A program made the position numbers and the translations under genes. Of a stretch of DNA of 64,000 bases, positions 16,368 through 25,588 are shown piece after piece. The stretch's first letter is position 1, and the number at the start of each line of letters is the position of its first letter. The notes under the pieces were generated by a model. It had not been told where the DNA came from. It saw nothing but the letters and a program-made list of their open reading frames with translations, and did no database searches. Origin of the DNA: Lentzea xinjiangensis (GTDB taxonomy: Bacteria > Actinomycetota > Actinomycetes > Mycobacteriales > Pseudonocardiaceae); NCBI RefSeq assembly GCF_900110955.1, contig NZ_FOFR01000001.1, positions 914,410 through 978,409 of the forward strand, written 5' to 3'.

Positions 16368-17787
16368 CGAGGTAGGCCTCCAGACCGGTGCGGCCGCCCT
16401 CACGGCCGAAGCCCGACTCCTGGTACCCGCCGAACGGGGCCGTCGGGTCGAAGCGGTTGAACGTGTTGGACCACACCACGCCGGCGCGCATCCGCTGCGC
16501 CATCCAGAGGATGCGCGAGCCCTTCTCGGTCCAGACTCCGGCGGACAGCCCGTACGGCGTGTTGTTCGCCTTGGCCACGGCCTCGTCCGGCGTGCGGAAC
16601 GTGAGCACCGACAGCACCGGGCCGAAGATCTCCTCGCGGGCGATGCGCATCGCCTGCGACACGCCTGAGAAGACGGTCGGGGCGAAGTAGAAACCCTTGT
16701 CCGGCAACGGGCACGACGACGTCCACCGCTGCGCGCCCTCGGCCTCGCCCGACTCGGTCAGCTCCGTGATCCTGGCGAGCTGCTCGCGCGAGTTGATCGC
16801 GCCCACGTCGGTGTTCTTGTCGAGCGGGTCGCCGACGCGCAGGGTGCTGACGCGGGCGTGCAGCTTCTCCAGCAGCTCGTCGGCGATGGACTCCTGCACG
16901 AGCAGGCGCGACCCGGCGCAGCAGACGTGGCCCTGGTTGAAGAAGATGCCGTTGACGATGCCCTCGACGGCCTGGTCGAGCGGCGCGTCGTCGAACACGA
17001 CGTTGGCGGCCTTGCCGCCGAGTTCCAGCGTGAGCTTCTTGTTCGTGCCGGCGAGCTGCCGCTGGATGGTCTTGCCGACCTCGGTCGACCCGGTGAACGC
17101 GACCTTGTCGACGCCGTCGTGCTCGACGAGCGCGGCGCCGATGTCACCGGCGCCCGGGATGATGTTGACGACCCCCGGCGGCAGGTCGCACTGCGCGATG
17201 ATGTCGGCCAGCACCAGCGCGGTCAGCGGCGTGGTCTCGGCGGGCTTGAGCACGACGGTGTTGCCGCACGCGAGCGCGGGCGCGATCTTCCACGCGGCCA
17301 TCAGCAGCGGGAAGTTCCACGGGATCACCTGTCCCGCGACGCCCAGCGGCTTCGGGTCCGGGCCGTAGCCCGCGTAGCCGAGCTTGTCCGCCCAGCCCGC
17401 GTGGTAGAAGAAGTGCGCGGCGGCCGTCGGCACGTCGACGTCGCGCGACTCCTTGATCGGCTTGCCGTTGTCGAGCGACTCCAGCACCGCGAGCTCGCGC
17501 CCGCGCTCCTGGATCTGCCGCGCGATCCGGTAGATGTACTTGGCCCGCTCGCTGCCGGGCATCTTCGACCACACGCGGTCGTAGGCCCTGCGCGCGGCCT
17601 TCACCGCGGTGTCCACATCGGACTTCGACGCGGTGGAGACCTCCGCCAGCACCTCCTCGGTGCCGGGGTTGATCGTCTTGAGCGGTTCGCCGGATCCCTC
17701 GACGAACTGGCCGTCGACGAACATCCGGTAGGCCGGCTTGAGGTTCGCGATGTCCCGCGACTCCGGCGCGGGTGCGTATTCCCACAT
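16360..17787 (-). CDS. NAD-dependent aldehyde dehydrogenase
   Basis: 475 aa, full length. Conserved positions include IPWNFPLLMAAWKIAPALA, the Glu in LELGGK, and the catalytic cysteine in FFNQGHVCCAGSR; FNRFDPTAPFGGYQESG follows in the C-terminal part. Placed 4 bp after deoC, it most likely oxidises the acetaldehyde made by deoxyribose-phosphate aldolase. Substrate choice is inferred from context only. Confidence 0.92.
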   Translation of the reverse strand: MWEYAPAPESRDIANLKPAYRMFVDGQFVEGSGEPLKTINPGTEEVLAEVSTASKSDVDTAVKAARRAYDRVWSKMPGSERAKYIYRIARQIQERGRELAVLESLDNGKPIKESRDVDVPTAAAHFFYHAGWADKLGYAGYGPDPKPLGVAGQVIPWNFPLLMAAWKIAPALACGNTVVLKPAETTPLTALVLADIIAQCDLPPGVVNIIPGAGDIGAALVEHDGVDKVAFTGSTEVGKTIQRQLAGTNKKLTLELGGKAANVVFDDAPLDQAVEGIVNGIFFNQGHVCCAGSRLLVQESIADELLEKLHARVSTLRVGDPLDKNTDVGAINSREQLARITELTESGEAEGAQRWTSSCPLPDKGFYFAPTVFSGVSQAMRIAREEIFGPVLSVLTFRTPDEAVAKANNTPYGLSAGVWTEKGSRILWMAQRMRAGVVWSNTFNRFDPTAPFGGYQESGFGREGGRTGLEAYLDV

Positions 17788-17791
17788 GTCT

Positions 17792-18748
17792 TCAGTCCAC
17801 CGTCACGTAGTCCGGGCCGCTGTAGTGGCCGTCCAACTGGGTCCGCCGCTGCATGAGCAGGTCGTTCAGCAACGTCGACGCGCCGAACCGGAAGAGGTGC
17901 GGGTCGAGCCACTCCGGCCCGGCCACCTCGTGCACGGCCACCAGGTACTTGATCGCGTCCTTGGTGCTGCGGATGCCACCGGCGGGCTTGACCCCGCGCA
18001 GCTCGCCGGTCTGGGTCTTCCAGTCCCGCACGGCCTGGAGCATCACGTGCGTCACCGGCAGCGTCGCCGCGGGCTGCACCTTGCCGGTCGAGGTCTTGAT
18101 GAAGTCGCCACCGGCCAGCAGCGCGAGCCAGCTCGCGCGGCGCACGTTGTCGTAGGTCACGAGCTCGCCGGTCTCGAGGATCACCTTGAGGTGCGCGTCG
18201 CCGCAGGCCCGCTTCACCTCGACGATCTCCTCGAACACCTGCCCGTACCGGCCGGAGAGGAACGCGCCGCGGTCGATCACCATGTCGACCTCGCTCGCGC
18301 CCTGTTCGACGGCGAACCTGGTGTCGGCGAGCTTGACGTCCATCGTGCTGCGCCCGCTGGGGAACGCCGTCGCGACGCTGGCGACGCCGATCCCGGTGCC
18401 CCTGAGCTCGTCGGCCGCGGTCTTGACCATGTCCGGGTACACGCACACCGCCGCGACCTTGGGCACGTCCGGCCGGTCGGGGTCGGGCCGGCGGGCCTTC
18501 GCGGCCAGGCCGCGCACCTTGCCGGGCGTGTCCGCGCCCTCCAGCGTGGTGAGGTCGACCATGCTGATCGCCAGGTCGATGGCGTGCAGCTTCGCGGCCT
18601 TCTTGATGCTCCGCGTGCCGAGGCCCGCGGCTCGTTGCTCGACGCCGACCTGGTCGACGCCGGGGAGCCCGTGCAGGAACCGCCGCAGCGACGACTCGTC
18701 GCGCACGGCGTCAGCCAGGGCCGACGGCAATGTCGTTGGAGCAGCCAT
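17792..18748 (-). CDS. deoC: Deoxyribose-phosphate aldolase
   Basis: 318 aa class I aldolase that splits 2-deoxyribose-5-phosphate into acetaldehyde and glyceraldehyde-3-phosphate. The Schiff-base lysine is in GGDFIKTSTGK. Other family signatures are VAAVCVYPDMV, EVDMVIDRGAFLSG, LKVILETGEL and GVKPAGGIRS. The length matches the longer actinobacterial/eukaryotic branch, which has an N-terminal extension. It is the first gene of the deoC-aldehyde dehydrogenase operon and links nucleoside cleavage by deoA and punA to central metabolism. Confidence 0.96.
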   Translation of the reverse strand: MAAPTTLPSALADAVRDESSLRRFLHGLPGVDQVGVEQRAAGLGTRSIKKAAKLHAIDLAISMVDLTTLEGADTPGKVRGLAAKARRPDPDRPDVPKVAAVCVYPDMVKTAADELRGTGIGVASVATAFPSGRSTMDVKLADTRFAVEQGASEVDMVIDRGAFLSGRYGQVFEEIVEVKRACGDAHLKVILETGELVTYDNVRRASWLALLAGGDFIKTSTGKVQPAATLPVTHVMLQAVRDWKTQTGELRGVKPAGGIRSTKDAIKYLVAVHEVAGPEWLDPHLFRFGASTLLNDLLMQRRTQLDGHYSGPDYVTVD

Positions 18749-18894
18749 GCGTGCGAGTCTAAGCGGAATGGGACGCCCGTCCTAAGTGAGGACGTTTCCG
18801 CAGCTCAGGCCGGGAAGTGCGGGCGATCCGCCGGCCTGGCCGGCCACGTTCGCGGCGGTGGTGGTCCCGCCGGTTCCGCGCAGCGCGGCGCTCA

Positions 18895-19539
18895 TCACTC
18901 GAGCAGCTCGCGCAGGATCTGGGATTTCTTCTTCTTCGGCCCCTTCACCTCGACCCCGCCCATGATCGCGAGACCGGTGATCCGCACCGTCGGCGCGCCG
19001 GGGATGTGCCGGCGGCTGGGCGCGCGGTCCTCGAACGCGCCCATGAACCCGAACCCGTCGACGTTGACGTTGATGTCGTCGGGCACCCGGATCTCCACAC
19101 CGCCCCAGAAGGCGAAGCAGCTGATGGTGACCTCGCGCTCGGCGAACCGGGCGTGGGTCAGGTCGATCTCGATGCCGCCCATGACCGCCACGGCGTTGTG
19201 CATCCGCGGGACGACCCACTGGCCCTTGCGGTTGACGCCGGACCAGAACGCGACGGACACCGCGCTGCCGGGCTCGCCACCGACGCGGTCGTCGGTGGCC
19301 GGCTGGTGCTGCGGCATCGCGGGCGTCTGCGGCAGGCCGCTCAGCACCAGGTCGGCGGTGATGGGCACGAGCTCGCCGTAGGTCTTCGCGGCGTAGACGG
19401 CGATGAGCCGCTCGTCCAGCTCGTGGATGTCGAGGCGGCCCTCGGCGGTTGCCCTGTGCAGCACCTGCGCGACGCGTTCCCGGTCCGCGTCCGAGGCGCG
19501 CAGGTGGCTCTGGTCAGCGGGTAACAGCTCGTCGCTCAC
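18895..19539 (-). CDS. DUF1707 protein with LiaF-like C-terminus
   Basis: 214 aa. The N-terminal DUF1707 segment has the usual ADRERVAQVLHRATAEGRLD, then ELDERLIAVYAAKTYGEL. The C-terminal half is a beta-helix-like stretch (MGGIEIDL, FWGGVEIRVPD, IMGGVEVKG), as in cell-wall-active-antibiotic response proteins of the LiaF type. There are no membrane segments. A role in envelope stress is the family expectation, not proven here. Confidence 0.85.
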   Translation of the reverse strand: MSDELLPADQSHLRASDADRERVAQVLHRATAEGRLDIHELDERLIAVYAAKTYGELVPITADLVLSGLPQTPAMPQHQPATDDRVGGEPGSAVSVAFWSGVNRKGQWVVPRMHNAVAVMGGIEIDLTHARFAEREVTISCFAFWGGVEIRVPDDINVNVDGFGFMGAFEDRAPSRRHIPGAPTVRITGLAIMGGVEVKGPKKKKSQILRELLE

Positions 19540-19558
19540 CCGATCGAGTCTAGAGCGC

Positions 19559-19756
19559 TCACCTGCGGTTCGGTGCGCACTTGACGGTGATCGCGAAAGC
19601 GAGGACCAGCACGGCCGCGAGGGCGGAGGCGAGCACCGGGCTGTAGCCCCACGTCAGCGGCAGCACACCGATCACCGCCGCGAGTGATCCCGAAACACCC
19701 AGGATGACCAGCGGCGACTCGCACAGCTGCTGGACGGGCTTCTGCTCGACGTTCAC
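19559..19756 (-). CDS. Small two-helix membrane protein
   Basis: 65 aa with a GTG start preceded by a strong Shine-Dalgarno, GGAGG, 8 nt upstream, which is the main reason to accept it. Two hydrophobic segments (LVILGVSGSLAAVIGVLPL and VLASALAAVLVLAFAITV) form a helical hairpin. It lies 19 bp upstream of the DUF1707 gene in the same direction and is likely co-transcribed. Function unknown. Confidence 0.7.
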   Translation of the reverse strand: MNVEQKPVQQLCESPLVILGVSGSLAAVIGVLPLTWGYSPVLASALAAVLVLAFAITVKCAPNRR

Positions 19757-19818
19757 CGTTCGCTCCTCCGCGTCTCACCGGTCAAAGGACTTTTCGGAGT
19801 CGCTCCGCCGGTCCTTGA

Positions 19819-19840
19819 GCCCCGGAACGGGTTCCGGGGC
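19819..19840 (-). terminator. Terminator after the sigma factor operon
   Basis: A 9-bp perfect stem, GCCCCGGAA (19819-19827) with 19832-19840, around a CGGG loop, 16 bp past the stop of the sigma-associated membrane protein. Confidence 0.75.
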
Positions 19841-19855
19841 CACTGGATCGGGTGG

Positions 19856-20620
19856 TCATCGGAACGGATCGGTGACCGGTGGGTCGGCCGGTCGCACCGA
19901 CCTCTCCAGCGCCTCCAGCTCCTCGCGCGGCGCCGGGCCCTGCGCGAAGCCGACGCCGCCCCGCAGCTTGAGCCGGACGTCGTTGGTGAACACGAGCTCG
20001 ACGTCCCCGCCGGTGTCGTGGACGCTGTGGAGCTGCCACGACGTCTCGACCGTGTACGGCACCCGTACCCGGACGTGCTCGTCGAACGTCAGGCTCCGCG
20101 CGATCTGGCGTTCCCGCTCCCGGTCGTCCGGGAAGCCCTCCACCGAGACGGTGGCCCACGCGCCGGGTTCCCACTCGAAGGCCAGGTACGTGCCGGTCCA
20201 CACCGCGCGCCTGCCGTTGACCTCCTGCGCCGGCTCGCCCGGCAGCGGCCGCATCGTGCCCGCCGCGAACACCGAGACCCTGGCGGCCTGGTCGCCGCTG
20301 CCCACCGGCCTCAGCCAGATCGACTGGCTCGTGCGACCGGTGGTGAGGGTCTCCTGCCGCAACCCCGGCACCGGGCCGAGGCCGATGGTGCGCACCAGCG
20401 GGTCGAACGTGCTGGCCGCCACCGGCGGGGCGGAGGGCCGCAGCAGCAGCGGCAGCACGCCCGCGACGAGCAGCACGACCACCCCGGCCGCCGCCACCCG
20501 CAACGACCTCGTGCGCTTCCCCGCCCTGATCGCCTTCGCGACGCTGACCCCGTCCGAGGCGGGCACCTCCACGGCGCGCAGCGACCCGAGCAGCCGCACA
20601 CCGTCCTCTTCGGACCTCAT
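19856..20620 (-). CDS. Single-span membrane protein coupled to the sigma factor (probable anti-sigma)
   Basis: About 254 aa. The ATG at 20620 overlaps the sigma factor stop (ATGA). A short cytoplasmic N-terminus (MRSEEDGVRLLGSLRAVEVP) precedes one membrane helix near residues 33-56 (AAAGVVVLLVAGVLPLLL), and the rest is extracytoplasmic. No ZAS zinc motif is visible. By position it is the likely regulator of the SigE-type factor, as in other actinobacterial pairs; the sequence alone does not prove it. Confidence 0.75.
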   Translation of the reverse strand: MRSEEDGVRLLGSLRAVEVPASDGVSVAKAIRAGKRTRSLRVAAAGVVVLLVAGVLPLLLRPSAPPVAASTFDPLVRTIGLGPVPGLRQETLTTGRTSQSIWLRPVGSGDQAARVSVFAAGTMRPLPGEPAQEVNGRRAVWTGTYLAFEWEPGAWATVSVEGFPDDRERERQIARSLTFDEHVRVRVPYTVETSWQLHSVHDTGGDVELVFTNDVRLKLRGGVGFAQGPAPREELEALERSVRPADPPVTDPFR

Positions 20621-21096
20621 CGAGCCACTCCCATCTGCGTGCGCAGCGCGGCCAGCCCGTCGGAGGTCTGGCTCTTCACCGTGCCCTCGGAGCACCGCAG
20701 GGTGCGCGCGACCTCGGCCACGGGCAGGTCGAACAGGAACCGCAGGACGAGCACCGCGCGTTGCCCCGGTGCCACGCGCATCAGGGCGACCCGGACCTCC
20801 TCGCGGGTCTCGACGTCCGGGTTCGCGACGGCCCGCAGCTCGTCGACCCGGCCGAACAGGCGCTCGCGGCTCCAGGGCCGTCTGCGCTCGTTGAGGAACG
20901 TGCGGACGAGGATCGCCCGCACGTAGGCGTCGAGGTTGCCGGCGGCCCTGGCCCTCCGCCAGTTCGTGTAGAGCCGTGTGATCGCGATCTGCACGACGTC
21001 GTCGGCGCTGTGCACGTCACCGCAGAGCAGGTAGGCCGTGCGCCGCAACCAGGGCAGCGCCGCCGTGACGTACTCGGTGTACTCGGTGTCAGCCAA
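20617..21096 (-). CDS. SigE-family ECF RNA polymerase sigma factor
   Basis: 159 aa with only regions 2 and 4. Region 2 contains YVTAALPWLRRTAYLLCGD and the core-binding DDVVQIAITRLY. Region 4 contains 'VLVLRFLFDLPVAEVARTLR' and CSEGTVKSQ, the HTH. This matches the SigE subgroup common in actinomycetes. It is co-translated with the downstream membrane protein. Its target promoters cannot be assigned here. Confidence 0.93.
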   Translation of the reverse strand: MADTEYTEYVTAALPWLRRTAYLLCGDVHSADDVVQIAITRLYTNWRRARAAGNLDAYVRAILVRTFLNERRRPWSRERLFGRVDELRAVANPDVETREEVRVALMRVAPGQRAVLVLRFLFDLPVAEVARTLRCSEGTVKSQTSDGLAALRTQMGVAR

Positions 21097-21159
21097 CCCC
21101 TCCCCCTTCTGTCCACACTCAGGACACGGCGCGAAGGGGGAGCGGTTGGGTGACCTGGG

Positions 21160-22152
21160 TCACATGGTCGGCTGGCGCAGCGGCAGCCCGGCCGCCCGGT
21201 AGACCGAGTCGATCACCGCCATGTTCTTCACCGCGTCGCCGGCGGTCGTCGGGAACGGCTCGCCGCGCAGCACCGCGCCGGTGAAGGCGTCGAGCTGGTG
21301 GGCGTAGGTCGTGCGCCGCCCGAACGTCTCGACGGAGTTCCTGTTCTTGAGCCGCAACGACAAGCGGTGGAACCTGTGCGGGCCGAGCGGGTTGAGGACG
21401 CGCAACGTGCCGTTCTCGCCGATGGCCCTCATGTGCAGCTTGAGGAGCGTCGGCGACCACATCGACGCGTGCACGGAACCCGTGTGGCCCGAGGGGAAGC
21501 GCAGGGACGCCCGCATCGCCCTGTCGACGCCCGGCCCGCGCAGCAGCGCCCGCGCCGAACGCACCTCGGGCTCCTCGCCGCCGAGCAGGCGCACCATGTG
21601 CACGGCGTAGCAGCCGGCGTCCATCATCGCGCCGCCCGCGAGCGAGTAGTCGTAGCGGATGTCGGAGAACACCGGAAGCGGGAAGCAGACCGAGGCCTCG
21701 ACGTGCCGCAGCGGTCCCAGGGCGCCGGACCGCATGATCTCTTCGACGCGCAGCGCCAGCGGGTGGTAGCGGTAGTGGAACGCCTCCATCACCACGAGCC
21801 CGGAGGCGTCGGCGGCCTTCGCCACCGCCTCGGCCTCCGCGGCGTTGGCGGTGAACGGCTTCTCGCACAACACGTGCTTGCCCGCTTCCAGCGCGGCCAG
21901 CGTCCACTTGCCGTGCAGGCCGTTGGGCAGTGGGTTGTAGACGGCGTCGACCGCCGGGTCGGCCAGCAGCTCGTCGTACGAACCGTGCACGCGCGCGATG
22001 CCGTGCCGGTCTGCGAAGGCCTTGGCGCGCTGCGGTGAGCGCGCGGCGACGGCCACGACCTCGGCGACGGTGGAGAACCGGGCCGGGCGGATGACCGCGG
22101 CCGGCGTGATCCTGGCCGCGCCGAGCACGCCGATGCGCACGTGGTCTGTCAC
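21160..22152 (-). CDS. Gfo/Idh/MocA-family oxidoreductase
   Basis: About 330 aa from GTG 22152. The N-terminal Rossmann fold has [13 protein letters not shown]. The dinucleotide/substrate lysine is in [15 protein letters not shown], and the family's conserved D/H pattern is in [15 protein letters not shown]. Such enzymes act on sugars, inositol or sugar nucleotides with NAD(P). The substrate is not predictable. It is 32 bp downstream of the DinB-like gene and may share its promoter. Confidence 0.9.
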   Translation of the reverse strand: MTDHVRIGVLGAARITPAAVIRPARFSTVAEVVAVAARSPQRAKAFADRHGIARVHGSYDELLADPAVDAVYNPLPNGLHGKWTLAALEAGKHVLCEKPFTANAAEAEAVAKAADASGLVVMEAFHYRYHPLALRVEEIMRSGALGPLRHVEASVCFPLPVFSDIRYDYSLAGGAMMDAGCYAVHMVRLLGGEEPEVRSARALLRGPGVDRAMRASLRFPSGHTGSVHASMWSPTLLKLHMRAIGENGTLRVLNPLGPHRFHRLSLRLKNRNSVETFGRRTTYAHQLDAFTGAVLRGEPFPTTAGDAVKNMAVIDSVYRAAGLPLRQPTM

Positions 22153-22184
22153 CCGGCCGACCCTACCGCCGCGGTGAACGGCAT

Positions 22185-22796
22185 TCACTCCACCAGATCG
22201 GTTGCCCGCGAGGGGAAGAACGGGATCTTGTCGATCGGTGCGGGGCCGGACCAGCTCCACGACTCCATCTGGCGGCGCGAGCGCCTGCCGAAGAACGCCC
22301 GCCACAGCTCGTAGGCGTCGACCTCCAGCGTGACGGGGCCGCTGCCGATGGTGCCGAGCTCCGTCTTGGCGGTGACCTCCGGCAGCCGGCGCGGGACGAT
22401 CCACACCAGCGTGGGGTACCAGACCGCGTCCGGGAGGCGCTCGCGGCCCAGCGCCGCGCGCAGGTCGGCCTCGTGCGTGATCGCGTCGAACGCGAGCTGG
22501 TAGGGGATCCGGTCGATCTTGTCGATCTCCTCGCCGGAGGCGTTCCACTGCTGCAGGAGGTCGTCGGCGGGAACGCCCTCGCGCTCGGCGACGTGCCGCG
22601 AGGTCCACTCCTGCGACGGCGCTCCCTCCATGCGGCCGGTCGCGAGGTCGGACGCCACGCCCGACAGGTGCGCGATCAGCCGGTGCACGGTCCACTCGGG
22701 ACACGCGGGCACGACGCGGGCGAGCTCGTCGCCGCCCAGGCCCATCGTCAGGCCGACGACGCGCTGACGTGCCTCGCGGTAGATCTCTTCGAACAC
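22185..22796 (-). CDS. Maleylpyruvate isomerase/DinB-like metal-binding protein
   Basis: 203 aa from GTG 22796, with GAGGAG 7 nt upstream. The N-terminal four-helix bundle has the DinB/MDMPI pattern: [13 protein letters not shown] with the first metal His, and a later [12 protein letters not shown] giving His-x-x-Asp. The C-terminus is a small mixed domain. The family includes mycothiol-dependent transferases and isomerases, and mycothiol is expected in such an organism. It is divergent from upp. Confidence 0.85.
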   Translation of the reverse strand: MFEEIYREARQRVVGLTMGLGGDELARVVPACPEWTVHRLIAHLSGVASDLATGRMEGAPSQEWTSRHVAEREGVPADDLLQQWNASGEEIDKIDRIPYQLAFDAITHEADLRAALGRERLPDAVWYPTLVWIVPRRLPEVTAKTELGTIGSGPVTLEVDAYELWRAFFGRRSRRQMESWSWSGPAPIDKIPFFPSRATDLVE

Positions 22797-22829
22797 CCCT
22801 GGCTCCTCGCAGCAGTTACGGTGTCGGGC

Positions 22830-23453
22830 ATGGACGTCCTCGTCGTCGATCATCCTCTCGCCAAGGCGAGACTCACAACCATGCGCGACGCGCGCACGGA
22901 CAACGCGGCCTTCCGCGCGGCGTTGCAGGAACTCACCGTCATGCTGGTCTACGAGGCCATGCGCGAGGCGCCGCTGATCGAGGACCGCACGCACACCCCG
23001 GTCGCGCGCACCACCGGCCACCGGCTGGCGAACCCGCCGCTGCTCGTGCCGGTGCTGCGGGCCGGCCTGGGCATGGCGGACCAGGCGCACAAGCTGATCC
23101 CGGACGCCCAGATGGGGTTCGTCGGGCTCGCGCGCGACGAGGAGACGTTGCAGCCGACGCCGTACATGGAGTCGCTGCCGGAGGACCTCGCCGGGCGGCC
23201 CGTCCTCGTGCTCGACCCGATGCTCGCGACGGGCGGCTCGATGGCGTACACGATCCGGCTGCTGACCCAGCGCGGCGCGACCGACGTGACGGCCGTCTGC
23301 GTGCTCGCCGCGCCAGAGGGCATCAACCACCTCGAGGACTCGAAGCTGCCGGTGCGCCTGGTCACGGCGTCCGTCGACGAGCGGCTGAACGACTCGGGCT
23401 TCATCGTGCCGGGCCTGGGCGACGCCGGCGACCGCCTGTACGGGGCGGTTTAG
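22830..23453 (+). CDS. upp: Uracil phosphoribosyltransferase
   Basis: 207 aa. Makes UMP from uracil and PRPP, recovering uracil released by pyrimidine phosphorylase. The PRPP loop is [13 protein letters not shown], and the uracil-binding C-terminus reads [16 protein letters not shown]. '[10 protein letters not shown]' and '[11 protein letters not shown]' are also conserved. The ATG at 22830 begins at the usual family start, [16 protein letters not shown]. Confidence 0.97.
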   Translation: MDVLVVDHPLAKARLTTMRDARTDNAAFRAALQELTVMLVYEAMREAPLIEDRTHTPVARTTGHRLANPPLLVPVLRAGLGMADQAHKLIPDAQMGFVGLARDEETLQPTPYMESLPEDLAGRPVLVLDPMLATGGSMAYTIRLLTQRGATDVTAVCVLAAPEGINHLEDSKLPVRLVTASVDERLNDSGFIVPGLGDAGDRLYGAV

Positions 23454-23477
23454 GACATACCTCCGATCGGACGTAGC

Positions 23478-23493
23478 AGTGGTCTAGACCTCA
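23478..23493 (+). promoter_or_regulatory. Putative DasR-responsive element upstream of the chitinase
   Basis: AGTGGTCTAGACCTCA contains the perfect core palindrome GGTCTAGACC and agrees with the published DasR site (ANTGGTCTAGACCANT) except in the last half-site. It lies 55 bp before the chitinase start. DasR, a GntR regulator, represses chitinase and GlcNAc genes in streptomycetes until glucosamine-6-phosphate accumulates. Confidence 0.7.
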
Positions 23494-23547
23494 GGCCTAT
23501 CGTGCTGTGGACCACATCGCCGCTGCCGCGAACGACTTAGGAGACTC

Positions 23548-24846
23548 ATGTCCGGACGGAGATGGGGTGTCGCCGCACTCGCGGCCGGCGCCCTGTCCGC
23601 GTCGCTGGCCGTTGCGCCCGCGAACGCCGACGCCGAGACCAAGGGGCACCACGGCTACTCGAAGACCCGCACCGTGGGGTACTTCATCCAGTGGGGCGTG
23701 TACGACCGGAACTTCCGCGTCAAGAACCTCGTGGACAGCGGTGCCGCCGCGCGGCTCACCCACCTGAACTACGCCTTCGGCTTCCTCGACGAGTCGGGCA
23801 AGTGCGTCAGCGCCGACCCGTGGGCCGACTGGCAGATGCCCCACAGCGCGGAGCAGTCGGTGAGCGGCGCTGCCGACGAGGCCGGTCAGGTGCTCATGGG
23901 CAACCTGAACCAGCTCAAGCAGCTCAAGGCCCGCTACCCCAAGCTGAGGATCAACATCTCGCTGGGCGGCTGGACGGGCTCGCGCTACTTCTCCAACGCC
24001 GCGCTGACGCCCGAGTCGCGCGCCGCGCACGTCAAGTCGTGCACCGACATGTGGATCAAGGGCAACCTGCCCGGCCTGCCGGAGGGCGCCGCGAAGGGCG
24101 TCTTCGACGGCATCGACCTCGACTGGGAATGGCCTGCCAGCAACGGCAACATGACGCCGCCCAACGTCGTGCGCCCCGAGGACAGGCAGAACTTCACCAA
24201 GCTGCTCGCCGAGTACCGCAGGCAGATGGGCTGGAACCGCGACCTGACTGCGTTCCTGCCGGCCGACCCGCGGCAGGTCGACGCCGGCTTCGAGGTCGCG
24301 AAGGTGTTCTGCTACCTCACCTTCGGCACGTTGCAGGGCTACGACTACCACGGTGCCTGGGACGCCCCGGCGAACCAGCAGTCCGCGCTGAGGGTGCCCG
24401 CGGGCGACCCGTCGGAGTTCGAGTTCAGCACCGAGGTGACGGTCGACGCGTGGCTCTCGCGCGGTGCCCCGCGGTCGAAGGCCGTGCTCGGTGTGCCGTT
24501 CTACGGCCGCGGCTGGGACGGCGTCGCCCCCGGCACGCGCAACGGCCTGTTCGGCACGGGTGTGCCGGCCCCCGCGAAGTACGAGGCCGGGTACGAGGAC
24601 TTCCACCGCATCAAGGCGAAGCTCGCCGAGCCCGGCAACACCTACAAGATCTACCGCGACGAGCGCGCCGGCTTCGCGTGGATCTACGACGGCAAGACGT
24701 GGTGGACCTACGACGACGCGACGGAGATGAAGCGCAAGGCCCGCTACATCAACGCCCGCAGGCTCGGCGGCGCGATGGTCTGGTCGCTCGACGGCGACAC
24801 CGCCGACGGCGAGCTGATCAAGGCGCTCGACGGCGCGCTGAGGTAG
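23548..24846 (+). CDS. Secreted chitinase, glycoside hydrolase family 18
   Basis: 432 aa. Signal peptide (MSGRRWGVAALAAGALSASL, cleavage likely in ANADA). The mature protein is a single GH18 barrel: SxGG motif in NISLGGWTGS, catalytic DxxDxDxE in FDGIDLDWEW with E194 as acid, and the distal YDYHGAWD and GGAMVWSLDGD strands. No carbohydrate-binding module is seen, so it is a compact chitinase. It releases chitin oligosaccharides outside the cell. The DasR-like site upstream suggests GlcNAc-dependent control. Confidence 0.95.
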   Translation: MSGRRWGVAALAAGALSASLAVAPANADAETKGHHGYSKTRTVGYFIQWGVYDRNFRVKNLVDSGAAARLTHLNYAFGFLDESGKCVSADPWADWQMPHSAEQSVSGAADEAGQVLMGNLNQLKQLKARYPKLRINISLGGWTGSRYFSNAALTPESRAAHVKSCTDMWIKGNLPGLPEGAAKGVFDGIDLDWEWPASNGNMTPPNVVRPEDRQNFTKLLAEYRRQMGWNRDLTAFLPADPRQVDAGFEVAKVFCYLTFGTLQGYDYHGAWDAPANQQSALRVPAGDPSEFEFSTEVTVDAWLSRGAPRSKAVLGVPFYGRGWDGVAPGTRNGLFGTGVPAPAKYEAGYEDFHRIKAKLAEPGNTYKIYRDERAGFAWIYDGKTWWTYDDATEMKRKARYINARRLGGAMVWSLDGDTADGELIKALDGALR

Positions 24847-24862
24847 AGCGCGCGGCAGACGG

Positions 24863-24881
24863 ACTGTCCTAACAGGACAGT
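24863..24881. terminator. Bidirectional hairpin between chitinase and TetR gene
   Basis: ACTGTCCT (24863-24870) pairs perfectly with AGGACAGT (24874-24881) across AAC, directly between two convergent genes. Confidence 0.65.
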
Positions 24882-25535
24882 TCAGCGGGTCCGGGGAGGT
24901 TTCGCGGCGGCCGCCTCCCCGGATTCCGCGTTCTCCGCTCCTGTCGAGGAGTCCGCCAGCCAGCCCCTGCCGTGGGCGCGCAACGCCAGTTCGTACGTGG
25001 CGGTGGCGTCGACGCCGGGCGGCAGGTTGCCGTTGAGCTCCAGGCTCACCAGCCCGTGCGCGATGCCCCACATCGACACCGCGATCTGCTCCGCGTCCAC
25101 GTCCCGGAAGACCCCGAGCTCGATGGCCCGCCGCACCGCGTTCATCACCGGCGCGAACGTCCGGCCGGCCGCGCGGCTCATCTCCTTCGTCGGCTCGACG
25201 ACCTTCGAGTAGAGCACCGAGTAGAACTGCGGGTCCGCGAGCGCGCTGCGCCGGTACGCGAGGCCGATCTGGACCACGTCCTCCGCGGGGTCGGCGGTGA
25301 TCGGCACCGCCGCGAGGTGCGCCCCGAACCGCGCGAACGCCTCGTCGTAGAGCGCCTCGAGCAGTCCTGGTTTGCCGCCGAAGAGGGAATAGACCGCCGT
25401 GGTCGAGGTGTTGACGTCCGCGGCGATCCTGCGCAGGCTCACCGCGGCCGGCCCGTCGGTGCTGAGCAGCTCGCCCGCCCGTTCGAGCAGACGCCGCCGC
25501 AGAGCGTCGTCGTGGGTCTTGGGCCTGGGCATCAC
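24882..25535 (-). CDS. TetR-family transcriptional regulator
   Basis: 217 aa. The N-terminal HTH covers residues 10-55 (LLERAGELLSTDGPAAVSLR, TTAVYSLFGGKPGLLEALYD). The ligand domain resembles the TetR_C WHG group: 'FYSVLYSKVV' and 'ISMWGIAHGLVSLEL'-like positions (MWGIAHGLVSLELNG). The C-terminus is disordered and Ala/Glu-rich. It converges on the chitinase and has no obvious divergent target except the toxin-antitoxin operon, so its regulon is unknown. Confidence 0.9.
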   Translation of the reverse strand: MMPRPKTHDDALRRRLLERAGELLSTDGPAAVSLRRIAADVNTSTTAVYSLFGGKPGLLEALYDEAFARFGAHLAAVPITADPAEDVVQIGLAYRRSALADPQFYSVLYSKVVEPTKEMSRAAGRTFAPVMNAVRRAIELGVFRDVDAEQIAVSMWGIAHGLVSLELNGNLPPGVDATATYELALRAHGRGWLADSSTGAENAESGEAAAAKPPRTR

Positions 25536-25561
25536 GCAATCCTAACGGGCACTGGTCCGAG

Positions 25562-25579
25562 TGGTATCAGGTTGGTACC
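25562..25579 (+). promoter_or_regulatory. Direct repeats before the antitoxin gene (putative RHH operator)
   Basis: TGGTATC (25562-25568) and TGGTACC (25573-25579) repeat with an 11-bp period, ending 9 bp before the antitoxin ATG. One-turn spaced repeats suit cooperative binding of ribbon-helix-helix dimers, the usual autoregulation mode of such antitoxins. Confidence 0.45.
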
Positions 25580-25588
25580 GTGCTGGGA

